Shown: positions 25,036 to 36,048 of the stretch, piece by piece
Layout of the letters: each line of letters begins with the position of its first letter
How positions within the stretch are numbered: the stretch's first letter is position 1
Program-made: the position numbers and the translations under genes
Assembly: GCF_937616625.2 (NCBI RefSeq)
Contig: NC_065571.1
Coordinates: forward strand, 57,521,651 to 57,585,650
Reading direction: 5' to 3'
Length of the DNA stretch: 64,000 nucleotides
From: Mercurialis annua
Taxonomy: Eukaryota; Streptophyta; Magnoliopsida; Malpighiales; Euphorbiaceae
The notes under the pieces: model-generated
What the model was told of the DNA's origin: nothing
The model's input: only the letters and a program-made list of their open reading frames with translations
Databases searched by the model: none

Positions 25036-26413
25036 AAAATATATACTAGTACCCTAAAATAGTACAATAAAAAAGAAGGAAAGATAGGATGTAAGCCGAC
25101 ATCATTGAAATAATTTAGTTAGTGATGTATGGAAGATGTTAGAGTAGGGCTAGTTTTGTTTGGTAGAGAGTGCGTCAATTTTGCATAGTTGAGTGGGGCA
25201 TGAAGGGGGAACCATAAGAATAAAAGTATTTGTATCAATCGATAACCAGTATATATAAGAGAATATTGAACTATTTGGTGCATGGATAGGGATGGTTCGA
25301 CCATCGCAAATATTTACTTGCTCCATTCTCCATTCATTAATTGTCCTTTTCTAGCATCAACTCTATCCACATCCATCGGGAACGTTACCCTCGAGAGATC
25401 ATCATATTATCGATTTGTTTTTTTTAATTAAAATTATACTACTAATTATGCATAATATATTTGTTAAATAAGTGATTTATTCACATTTCAATGTGCTTTT
25501 ATTAAGCAGATAATTCAAAAAATAGTAAATCCCTCGGATGGCGAAGAGCCGATGGATAAACTATTTTTTTTAATTTATTTTTACGTATTATATTAATTAC
25601 GATTAAACTTTTTAATCTTTATAATTGTTCATTCTTTGTAATTATGTCCATTTTTTAAAATTAAATCTAAACATTTTCATCTTATATTAATTGCTGCCAA
25701 ATTTATATAGTAACTCTTTTCAGAAGTTGGACAATTGTTTTAAATTTGATCGTAATTGATAAAAAATATAAAAAGATTTGATTAAAAAAATAAATTCAAA
25801 ATTTTGAACATAATTGTATAAAAAAAACCTTATAAATGGGCATAATTGTAAAATATGAAAAGTTTTGGTCGTAATTGATAAAAAATGCAGAAGTTTGAAT
25901 ATAAAAATTTTATATTTTATACTAAAATTATCACACATCATTAATTATTACTAGATATTTGATGTAAGATCCAAATTTGGAGATATCTATTAATCATATC
26001 ATATTGCATAGCATATCACCACATATTTTCCATAATTTATCAGAAAAAGAACAAGAAAATGTCTTTAAATAAGAAAATACATTTCATGCAAAATGAAATA
26101 ATTGGTGAGTGAAGAAAAATCGTTTTTATTTATTTTAGGGAACAGAAAAATAAGTGAAATGTACTGGTTATCACTTATCATCTGTGAGTATAACAACGTG
26201 GGCCAACATCTAAGCAAAATAGCTTTCCAACTCACAACTACAAACAAGTGTCAAAATCAAAATAAAAATAGTCCAACTTTTCTTCATTGCATGAGAAGAC
26301 TTTCTTAACTTACTTTTGCTCAATCAATCCTTCTTTTCCCAACATAAAATCTTTGTTGCTTTGCCCCATTCACACTTTTCTCCCCATATTACCCTTTTCT
26401 TTCTTTCCACACA
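25036..26413. other. AT-rich intergenic region, no gene seen
   Basis: Short frames only, none with a domain signature. The stretch 25720-25900 has AT-rich repeated AAAAATATAAAAAG sequence. Confidence 0.5.
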
Positions 26414-26422
26414 TTATAAAAT

Positions 26423-26795
26423 GGCCATATTACTTAAAAATCAATGTCTTTGTAACTTTTTTTTATTTATATCATGACTTAAGAAATTTTTTAATTGTCT
26501 CCTATTTTCGATTTTTATGTTTCATCTCTAATCTAATGAATTGAATTGATCTATTTTTTTTTAAAAAAGAGTTCAAATTAGTCCTTTATTTTTACCTATA
26601 TTCTGATAAAACGTTAATGTTAAGCATTTATATATCTTGTTTTTAATATTTTCATCTTTAAATTAATTAAATTATTAAATTTTAGGGTACAAATGAAACA
26701 TAAAAATTGAAAATATGGTACAATTGAAAATTTTCCTAGGTCATGGTATAAATGGAAAAGAATTACAAGGTGGGTGGTTTTTAAGTAATTAGGCC
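26423..26795. mobile_element. Mutator-like MITE, copy 2 (long TIR, 9-bp TSD)
   Basis: 373-bp element of the same family as 4753-5123. The left end is GGCCATATTACTTAAAAA; the right end reversed is GGCCTAATTACTTAAAAA, followed in both by a TTTATACC-x-TGACC-type block and a GTACC block. TSD TTATAAAAT (26414-26422) and TTATAAAAA (26796-26804) match at 8/9. Confidence 0.8.
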
Positions 26796-26804
26796 TTATA
26801 AAAA

Positions 26805-28143
26805 CATTATGACATTGGAATACAAAAATCAAAATTCTTGATCGCTCAAAATAATAAAATCTTAATTGAAACAGATTAATATTTTTACATCATATATATA
26901 TATATCTGTGTGTGTGTAAAAAATAATAATTTTTTAGTTAAAAATAAGACATCGTTTACTCAGTGTAAGAAAATTTAAGGAGAAGAAATGTGAAAGACAA
27001 AGAATTTTTACTTTTGTTGATTTATAAGAAATAAAAAAATCTTCAACCATGAAATATGAGTTATTTGATGAGAAATATATATAATTTTTTTATTATAATT
27101 TATTTTATTTATTAATATTTTGAAATTTTTATTTTATCCTTTTTAATATAAATTTGTTTATATTTTCTAATAAAATATATTTTATCTTACATCATCAAAG
27201 TGAATTTTTCTTCCATTATGAAAGTTAAGAAAAATTTGATAATATTATTTTATGAAAAACTTAATTTAAAGTCCTTATATATATATACATTTTAATCCTT
27301 TTTATATGAAAATCAAACTTTATAGTCCTTCATTTTTAGTTCTAACAACATTTTAGTTCTCATATTCAGTTTAGTGTTAGTCAATTAAATCAAATGTTTT
27401 AAACAAAAAATTAAAATTCAGCCTAGTTCATAAATTTATATTTTACTATATAAAAATAAAAATTATATTATTATGTACATTATTAATTAATATAATGCAT
27501 CAATTTTAAGAGATATATAATACTATTTTATTAGTTAATGATCGACTAACAAAAGATGTATACATGATGTTGTTTTAATATAATAGTATACATTATAAAA
27601 TAGACTAATTCAACACATTAAATCTTAAAAAACATAATGTAATTATATCTAATAACAACTACCCATGGCATGGGGAAATAAAAATGGAAAATCCCATCTA
27701 CATGATACTGTACTTTTATCTTTTTATTTATTTAGTTTTTTAAGTCTATATATTTAATTTATATTGAATTTTTAAATTCTTTTTTAAATGGAAAAGATAC
27801 ATGCACTACACTCGTCGTGAAACGTGCGTGAGGCTGAATTTGAAAAGGGATAAGATAAGTTAAAATTTAAAATTATAAGAATTTGATAAAGAAAATTTTG
27901 AAAGAATAAAATTTAGATATATAAAAATTTAAAAATATAGAGACCTGTTGAATAAAAAAATTTGACCTTTTAACTCAAACTTTTTTAATCATTTTTTCAC
28001 ATGATAACGGTAACGGCAACTGAAATATATACGCAGTAAATATGTCGGGAAAAAAAACTTATCAAAAACAATTTCTAAAATACTGAGATTTAATGAATAC
28101 AAAACTTTTTTTTAAAAGAAAAAATCAGATAAATAAAAAGATG
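26805..28143. other. AT-rich intergenic region with TA/TG microsatellite
   Basis: An (AT)n(GT)n microsatellite lies at about 26893-26918. No gene signature. Confidence 0.5.
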
Positions 28144-28163
28144 AAAGTAAGTAGGGCTGTGCA

Positions 28164-28330
28164 TCGGTTCGGGTCGGTCGGTTCGGTTTTGTAAATCCCC
28201 AAACCGACCATACCGAAAGTAATTAAATGACCAACCGAACCGTTTTAAAAAAGCCATAAAACCGAAAATTATTTCAACCGAAAATTTCGGTCGGCACGGT
28301 TCGGTTTCGGTGATTTCATTTCGGTTTGGG
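28164..28330. repeat. Left subterminal CGGTTCGG repeats of the hAT element
   Basis: At least eight CGGTT or AACCG cores in both orientations within 170 bp of the terminus, the arrangement expected for hAT transposase binding sites. Confidence 0.75.
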
Positions 28331-29521
28331 TTTCTTAAATAGGCCCATATTTTAAAAAGAAAACAAACCAAAAGCCTTATAAAAAAAGATAAAATTTACA
28401 TCTGAATAAATATATATATTCCATTTACAGTTTTAGTACATTTTTTACTGCAATTACAAATTGAGCAAGCTGTATAATTAACATTTACTGATTACAAATG
28501 TATAAATCTATTACACAATGAAATGTTCTGATCTGTATACCTTTACAAAAAAGCAAAATTATATGATGAACTGATACTCAAAAAATTCAATCAGTTCTAA
28601 TCCAATTTAAGCAACAAAAAATTGAGGCAACCAACAGCAAGTGCAGAGATGGAGACTTGAGCAGTGGCAACTGGCAAGCAAAGCAACTTAAGCAAGGCAG
28701 CAAGCAAGCAATCAACCAGTAAAATGATTCAACCAGAATTTCATTCTGTGTAGAATGAAAAACAAATTACAAATTTGATAGATAACAACTTAACAAGTAA
28801 ACCAACCTACTTAAATTATAAAACTACTAAAAAGAATTTTAAAAAGGGGGCTCAGAATTATATAATTGTCAGATCACTATAAGGCGATCCTATTCGCACG
28901 GTTTCTCTGTATCAAAAATTTACAGAGCCTCCTCGTGCAAATTAGAAGGCCTTATTTAATCAGATTTTGAAGTGGTGGAAGCTTCATCATAGCCCAAAAA
29001 AAAAGAATAATTTAGAAGAGAATGAGTTTAAAAGTTTTAAACTGAGTTTTTACATAAATTGAACCAGAAACAGAAGTTAAAGCCTTAAATTGAGGACAAA
29101 AAAATGAAAGAGGAGTTTAAAATTTTGAAACAAAGTGAGAATATAGTTAAAAACAGAATGAGTTGAAAAATTGAAGAACTTAAAAATTTAACATAAATAG
29201 AGAAAAGAGAATGAGTTGAACACTTTACAGTTTCAAAATGAAAATATTATCAGCCAGCTTCCACCACAATTTCAGACTTTTCAATAGCCTCTTAGGATTT
29301 AGGATTCATATCAGAATCCCAATCAAAACAGAATCAGGGACAGAACAGAAGTAGGGACATAACAGACAGCATCACAGCAATGCAGCATTGCCAATATGCT
29401 TCCACCAAAAGCAAAATAGATTTCCAAAAGAATCCAACTTGAAGGACTCAATCAGTTTGGCAAATCTGCATATACCAAAAAAACAGTTTATTAGCCAAAG
29501 TCTAATCAAACAAAGCAGAAT

Positions 29522-31674
29522 TCAGGAATCTATAAAAAGTGTTAAGAAATTGAGCACATAACCTTTTTCAAAATTCTCAAGCTCATCGAGGGACTCCTCA
29601 ACAACCAGAGGTTGAGTCTCTACCCTAAGCCAATTCTGAGTGCACACCAATGCTTCCACTAGTTTGGGAGTTAATGAACTCCTGAAACAATTAAGAACTC
29701 TGCCAGAGGTACTGAAGGCAGATTCAGAAGCAACGGTTGAAATTGGAACAACAAGTACATCACGAGCCATCCTTGAAAGGATAGGAAAACGACCTGAGTT
29801 TAGCTTCCACCACTTCAAAATATCATAGCCATCATCATTTTCAACCGTAGCCTCACTCAGGTACACTTCCAACTCGGACTTCTTGCTGCCAGTTTCTCCC
29901 ATTTCCTTATTGTGCTCCATGAACTTTGCCTTCATAAGGGAGATATGCTTCTTAACAGGAGGTGGAACAGGCAGGACTGGCGTTTGGGCAAAAACAGAAG
30001 CTCCCTCACAAGATTTGTACTCATCAAAAAGAACAGTCAATTCATACTTCACAGTCTCAAATAAAACACTCCCATGCTCAGAACCAAATAAATTGCACAG
30101 AGCAAACTTCAAATCATTCAGTTTAGAAGTAGGATCAAGAATATGTGAAAAGAAAATCAATTTGTTAATCTTATGGGGGTCACCCCAATATTTGTTAAAC
30201 TTCTCTCTCATTTTTTTCCCCATTTGCATAATTTGTATATCCTCACTTGCAATCATTTCATCCAACATTACAGACAAATCACAGATCTCTTGAAAATGCA
30301 TATTGGATGTGACATATAAAGATCCAGAAATGCGCAAAGTGGTGATATAAAAATAAGAGAGACATGTAGCAAACTTCCTTACATTTTCCCAATCAAGATA
30401 GTTAGGGATACTATCAACCATATCTGTCCTGAATGATTCATCAACTTCCTCATAAGTTTCAAAGACAGATTTAAAAATACATGCAGTATCAAGCATTAGA
30501 TATGTGGAGTTCCATCTTGTTGGCACATCAAGACATAAAGACTTCTTAGTACCAAGGGCAGCATCAGCAACAAGATCATTAAACTTTTTAAGTCTAGATG
30601 GACTATTTCTCACATATCTAATGCAATCCCTAACTTTCTTAACAGAGGAGTTCATTTCTTTTAAGCCATCAGAAACAACCAAGTTCAAAATATGTGCAAT
30701 ACACCTCATATGCAAATATTGACACTTAGAAACATCTGTGCCCCAAGACTGCATTTTCAACTTAAAAGCAGCAATGGCAGTGCCATTGCTGCCTGCATTA
30801 TCCATGGTGACAGTAAACACTTTTTTCAGACCCCATGCAAGAAGACAGTTTTCTAAGGTTTTAGAGATGTAATCACCCTTATGGCCACATACAGGAACAA
30901 ATGAAATAATTCTCTTATGCAAGTTCCAATCATTGTCAATCCAATGGCATGTTACACACATATAGTTGACCCTTTGAATACTGGTCCACGTATCAGTTGT
31001 AATACTGACTCTTTGACTTTGATTTTTTAACACATTTTTCAGTTTTAACTTCTCATCAAGATACAATTGGTGGCAGTCTCTGGTTATAGTCCACCTAGAT
31101 GGTATTTTAAACCTAGGACAGGCAACATTCATCAACTTTCTAAAGCCCATACCCTCAACAAATCTGAAGGGAAGCTCATCAACTACAATCATATAAGCAA
31201 GAGCATCCCTCACAGCATCTTGTGAAAACTTCCAAGACCCTAACTGTCCATCCCCCCTTCCCCATCACATATAACAACAGGCTGCAATGTAAGCAAGGCT
31301 TGCCTAGTGTCTTTACTATGAGGATTTTTTAAGCATGCCATATTATGTGATCTAAGTGTAGAGGTGCCATTCAATTTAGTGTCAGAGTTATAAACTTTTT
31401 TACAATACATACACTTAGCCAACAACAGTTTACCATTTTCATCACAAATGCGTTCAAAGTGATCCCAGACTTTGGATCTAACTACAGGGGCCTTTCTTTT
31501 CTTGTCTACTGGTTTTGGTTTATTTCCAGTACCATCAGCATCAACAACATGTTGCTGCTGAGAGGGCTGAGATGAGCCCTCACCAGCAACACCATGCTGC
31601 TGCTCTGAGGCCAGAGGTAACTCACCACTGTCACCAGAATCAACAACAACAGGCTCTTGCTCACAGTTAGACAT
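29522..31674 (-). pseudogene. hAT transposase (RICESLEEPER/DAYSLEEPER-like), one frameshift
   Basis: Two adjacent frames. The first (31674 down to 31240, 144 aa) holds the BED zinc finger: KVWDHFERI, C-x2-C at MYCKK preceded by AKC, then H-x3-C (HNMAC). The second (29522 to about 31255) holds the catalytic core and dimerisation domain: DELPF, the first catalytic Asp in TTDTWTS, the second in TMDNAGSN, the C/H block RCIAHILNLVV, PTRWNSTYLML, and the C-terminal WWKLNSGRFPILSRMARD and ASESAFSTSGRV. They are offset by one base at a six-C run (31252-31257). Apart from that both frames are open. The start was chosen at 31674 because TTTGCTCAG directly before it looks like a splice acceptor of a leader intron. 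A possible last intron (29466-29562) would give a shorter, family-like C-terminus ending at 29452. Confidence 0.9.
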
Positions 31675-32929
31675 CTGAGCAAAATATAGATGCAACCAAT
31701 CAATTAATCACATCAACAAACTAACATATACAACTAATTGAATCAAAATCATAGACAATTAACATTCTCACCATATTAAGATGCAACTGATAAACCAATT
31801 TAGCAACAAGTAGATTAGTGCTTCCACCAACTGATTCACTAAGTTAATGAATCAGTTCAAACACAGGGACTACACAACCTATTGCTTCCACCACCAATCA
31901 ATAATGTAAACCAGTAGACCTATAGATTATACAAGATCATATTCATATCAGATGACAACATCAGACATGAAACACAGAAACAGACTCAACTTATGAATTC
32001 AATAAACTATGAGTTGATCATACCTTTTTCAATATAGCACCGCGAACCAAAAGAATCAGCCAGAGCCAGCAAGCAACCATTCCAGATTTTCAGAGAATCA
32101 CCGAATCGGATAGCAACCAAACATATAACAGAAAAAATGAAATCATATTAGAGTTCACGATTTACATTGAAGTTAAAACATAAAACTTTTAAAATCGTCA
32201 AAATCAACTTCATACCTTTTGGATCCATATATTCAGAGATAGAGAGTCACCAAATCAAACAGAAACCGAACGATTCAGGAACCAAACATATACCAGAGAA
32301 AGTAAAAACATATTAGATTTAAAAAGAATTTAAAAGAAAGTAACATACAAAAAAACAGAGCCAAAGCCAGAGGCTCATACCTTTATTTGGTAATTGGTAC
32401 CATCCGATTCACACATCAATCGCACACCAGAGATTGAGATCCAACACCAGAGTAGAAACAAAAAATCATAACATCATATTAGATAGAGTATAGAATATAT
32501 ATTGAAAATTAAAGAGAAAATCAGAGGCCCCCATCGGCCATCGACTTACCAAGAAAAAACGCATTTTGGTTTGAGAAAACTGCACATGACTAAGTGTATA
32601 TATTAGGTTTTAGATACTGAGTGAAGAGTGAAGAGTATTAATGAATAATGAATGACTGATTGAGAGGTTTCAGAGAATTAATTAGGGTTCGTTGGAAAGT
32701 AGAAAGGGAATTAGGGTTAGAGAGAGTCAGAGAGGAGAGGATTGGGGAGAGGAAACGGTAGCAGCGAGAGAAATGAATGAGAATGAGAAATTAGGGTTTA
32801 ATTTTTTATAAGGAGGCTTTTATACCAAGGTTAAACCGCGTCGGTTGGGGTGAGAGAAGAGGGTTCCGCAGTGTTTCTAGAGGCTTCTCACATGCGTCCC
32901 ACGTGTGTATAAAACGACATCGTTTTATA

Positions 32930-33113
32930 TGCTTCGGTTTTATCGGTTTTTCGGTCGGTTCGGTTTACCAAGCCTCTAAACCGCACCGTTTACCGAAAAC
33001 CGTAAATTCAATTATCTGAAACCGAACCAGACCAATTTAACCAAATAACCGAACCAATCACCAAACTACGGTTCGGTTCGGTTCGGTCCGGTTTCTCGGT
33101 CTGGTTCGGTTTC
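32930..33113. repeat. Right subterminal CGGTTCGG repeats of the hAT element
   Basis: Dense CGGTT/AACCG motifs, including a tandem GGTTCGGTTCGGTTCGG run at about 33070-33086, in the last 190 bp before the right TIR. Confidence 0.75.
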
Positions 33114-33133
33114 TGCACAGCCCTAAAAGTAAG

Positions 33134-34519
33134 GGAATTTCAAGATGGATTTAGCTAATAAAAACAACAAAACCAATTTACTTATTTATTTTAATTTTGT
33201 TCTCTTTGTTAAAATATTTTAATTTAGTGAAGAAGGGGCAAGAGAACCCAAAGGGTGAAGAAAAGAAGTTGTAGGGAAAGGCACTCCTTTTATATTGTCA
33301 TAAGGTGCATTTCATTTCGCATGTGCATACACAATCCACCCACTGCTGCCAGTTTGGAATGTTTATTAGGGGCTTTTTGTAATTACAACAATTTTTAAAA
33401 GGTACGATTTATTTAAAGAAAGAAATCTCTCAAGATGGTGCTGTATCATTATGTGATTTATTTCATAGAGTATATAGTACAAAAGATAATATTGTAAATA
33501 ACAAATGTATGTAATAAATTTAACTTATAAGTATATCTTAATTATTTGAAAAATTTATTAATTAAAATATATTAATAATTGAAATTAATGAAAAGTAAAA
33601 TTGATATTTTAACTAAACTAACTAAAATAAAAAAAATTACTTAAATTTTAAGACATTTAAAATATTATCCATTTTTGAGAGAGAGAGAGAGAGAGAGAGT
33701 ATTTAATTGTTCATCCAAACACTACTAAACAACTCTTACATGAAAAGTAATTTGATTTTTTTAATTCTTTTTCTTTATAAATAAATAAAGTTATCAAAAA
33801 TAAAATTTATTCTATATTTTTGAAAAATGGTTAAATTTTTGAACTAAAAATATCAATCGTATTGAAATCCCTTATTTGCATCATATCTATCTTAATCAAC
33901 TAAATAAAGATATAACTGACATACTCCAAGTGATTGCATTTAAAGATAAAATATTCATTTTTTAGCCTTTTTCAGTTACATTCTAATTTTATAAAATTGC
34001 CATTTTATTCAAATTTCCATTTTTCATTTTCAATTGTACTTAATTTGTAAAATTGGCTTATCACACTCGAAAAAAAGTCAAGAAAATCTTATGAATGACT
34101 TATTTGAACTCTTTTCCGCTCGAAAAATATAAAATGAAGAACTTATTTGAACTTTTTTAAAATAAAAAAAAAGATTAATTTAATATTTGTGAATACAATT
34201 GAAAGTGAAAGATGCAGTTGTAGATAAAGTTGGCGATTTTACAAAATCATAATATAATTAAAATGGGGCTAAAAATTGGAAGTTTCTTAAGATATTTACC
34301 TAAAATTAATTTTGAAAATTTGATAATTGTAGGTTCTTTGTTACATTCTCACATTAGAAGCTCTTCCTATTACAATTTATTAAGAAACTATTAGGAAGAA
34401 AAATTCTTGCATAAATCTAAACCCAAATCAAGGGTAATTTTTATCAACGGTCTTCGAATTTTATTTTCTTTTTTCCGATGTCCTATAATTTAAAACATAA
34501 CCTAACCATCCATGTAATT
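33134..34519. other. AT-rich intergenic region
   Basis: Contains a (GA)11 microsatellite at 33677-33699. No gene signature. Confidence 0.5.
33677..33699. repeat. (GA)n microsatellite
   Basis: Eleven uninterrupted GA units plus one base. Confidence 0.95.
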
Positions 34520-34866
34520 TAAATTCAATTTTAATGGCAAAAAAAAAACTTTTATGACTTGTTACAATTTTATACAAATCTTTTAATTTTTGCAATAATA
34601 TCCAAATTGCATTATTTTATTGCAATAATAGTCAAATTGCACTTTTTATGTCATTTTTTGAGTATTTTGTCATTTCTTGGGACTTTTGCTATATTATTAT
34701 ACATCAAAAAATAATAATAGCCTAATATCTTAATTGAAAACAACAAATTTAGCCATCACTTTGGCTATTATTGCAACAAAAACTGCAATTTGAATATTAT
34801 TGCAAAAATTAAAAAGTTTGGATAAAATTGCAACAAATTGCAAAGTTTTGTTTTTTTTATTAGGCC
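34520..34866. mobile_element. Foldback MITE, approximate ends
   Basis: The arms share TTTTAATTTTTGCAATAATA and ATTGCAATAATAG-type blocks in inverted orientation, with TTGCAATTTTAT versus TTACAATTTTAT nearer the ends. The ends run into A/T homopolymers, so limits are approximate and no TSD was called. Confidence 0.55.
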
Positions 34867-34965
34867 TTAAATTTATATCCAACTATCCCTACTGTCATTT
34901 TTTCTAACTCCATCAAACTTTGCTGAAGTGGCATGTGCCTTTGGTAGTATGTGTTAATAAAATTA

Positions 34966-35254
34966 AGGGTGAATTACACGTTTTCTCATTTTAATTACGC
35001 AATTTAAATTTTTTCATTTTCATGCACGAACTAACATTTTTTCTCAAATTCATGCACGGTGCTGAGGTGTCATGGATCCATTGGTGTAATTCGCTGAGGT
35101 GGAGGTCATTTTACACCAATGAATGAGTGCCACCTTAGCACCATGCATGAATTTGAGAAAAAGTGGTAGTTCATGTATGAAAATGAGAAAATTTAAAACA
35201 CGTGATTAAAATGAGAAAACATGTAAAGTTCATGATTTTTTTTACATTAACCCT
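34966..35254. mobile_element. Foldback MITE with 7-bp TSD
   Basis: 289 bp. Ends AGGGTGAATTA and (inverted) AGGGTTAATG. The arms pair for about 130 bp through TTTTCTCATTTTAAT, TTTCATTTTCATGCA and TTTTTCTCAAATTCATGCA blocks. AAAATTA directly abuts both ends (34959-34965 and 35255-35261). Confidence 0.75.
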
Positions 35255-35261
35255 AAAATTA

Positions 35262-36048
35262 ATAAATAACTGGTGAATATCAGCCACAAATCGCATTTGT
35301 AAATTTGATGATGTTAAAAAGGCAGAATATAAACTTAAAATATAGAAGCAACTGGAATACGCTATAAATGTTAGGAATAGTATAAATTTGAAATATAGGA
35401 ATGAGTGAGATACATTTTAAAATTTAGAGATGGTTGAAGAGAAAGAGAGAAAGTATTCGAGTCAAATGAAAATACTTATAAATTCAAACTCGATTCTAAA
35501 TTAATATTTAAAGTACAAAACTCAATTCAAATTCGGCTGACTTCTGTTTTGAGAGTCTGAAACAAAACACATTAGAAAAACTGAAGGTCGATCTCGATTC
35601 AATATTGACTCGATAAATAATTCGAATAGCTCAACTCAAAATTAATCGATTTGATTTCAAATATTTCCGTATTGATTCCGAATAGCTCACAAATTAGACC
35701 GACTAGGTTACACCCTACCCCAAATAAGCAGTCCCACATGGCCAACCAAATCACATGCAAAATAAGCTTATCTGTATATCATACAATGCTACTTACATTA
35801 TTTAATTATAATAAGCTCAAAAAACATACAATAATATTTAATATAATAGAGAAAAAATGAAAGACCTAATATTATCCATTACAGTTTTTTAACTTCCCTC
35901 CACCAGCTACTAGCCCACCCCACCAACAAAATTTTAATACTCCCAATAACCAATCTACATTGTTCTTTCTTAAATATAGCTAAATAAAAATAAAACAAAA
36001 AAACAAAAAGGAAAAAAGGCTAAACCATTAATTTTAAATATTTTAATA
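35262..36048. other. Intergenic; possible hAT-type remnant
   Basis: 35440-35721 has TCGA-rich motifs and ends GGTTACACCCTACCCC, like the end near 16775. The remainder to 36048 would include the 3' UTR of the AAA-ATPase gene. Confidence 0.4.

Larger units (their letters stand above)
28152..33125 (-). mobile_element. hAT-superfamily DNA transposon, complete ends
   Basis: 4974-bp element. The termini are a perfect 12-bp inverted repeat TAGGGCTGTGCA (28152-28163; inverted at 33114-33125), bracketed by the exact 8-bp target duplication AAAGTAAG at 28144-28151 and 33126-33133, the hAT hallmark. Subterminal DNA on both sides is packed with CGGTTCGG-type motifs in both orientations (28164-28330 and 32930-33113), presumed transposase-binding sites. 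It carries a minus-strand BED-finger hAT transposase gene (29522-31674) interrupted by one frameshift. An exact TSD and perfect TIR imply fairly recent insertion. Confidence 0.95.

Noticed and set aside
29640..30722. Plus-strand frames across the hAT transposase
   Set aside because: Antisense shadows of the transposase; no independent signature.
31240..31257. Small intron explaining the hAT frame change
   Set aside because: Available GT and AG near the six-C run are too close together for a plant intron.
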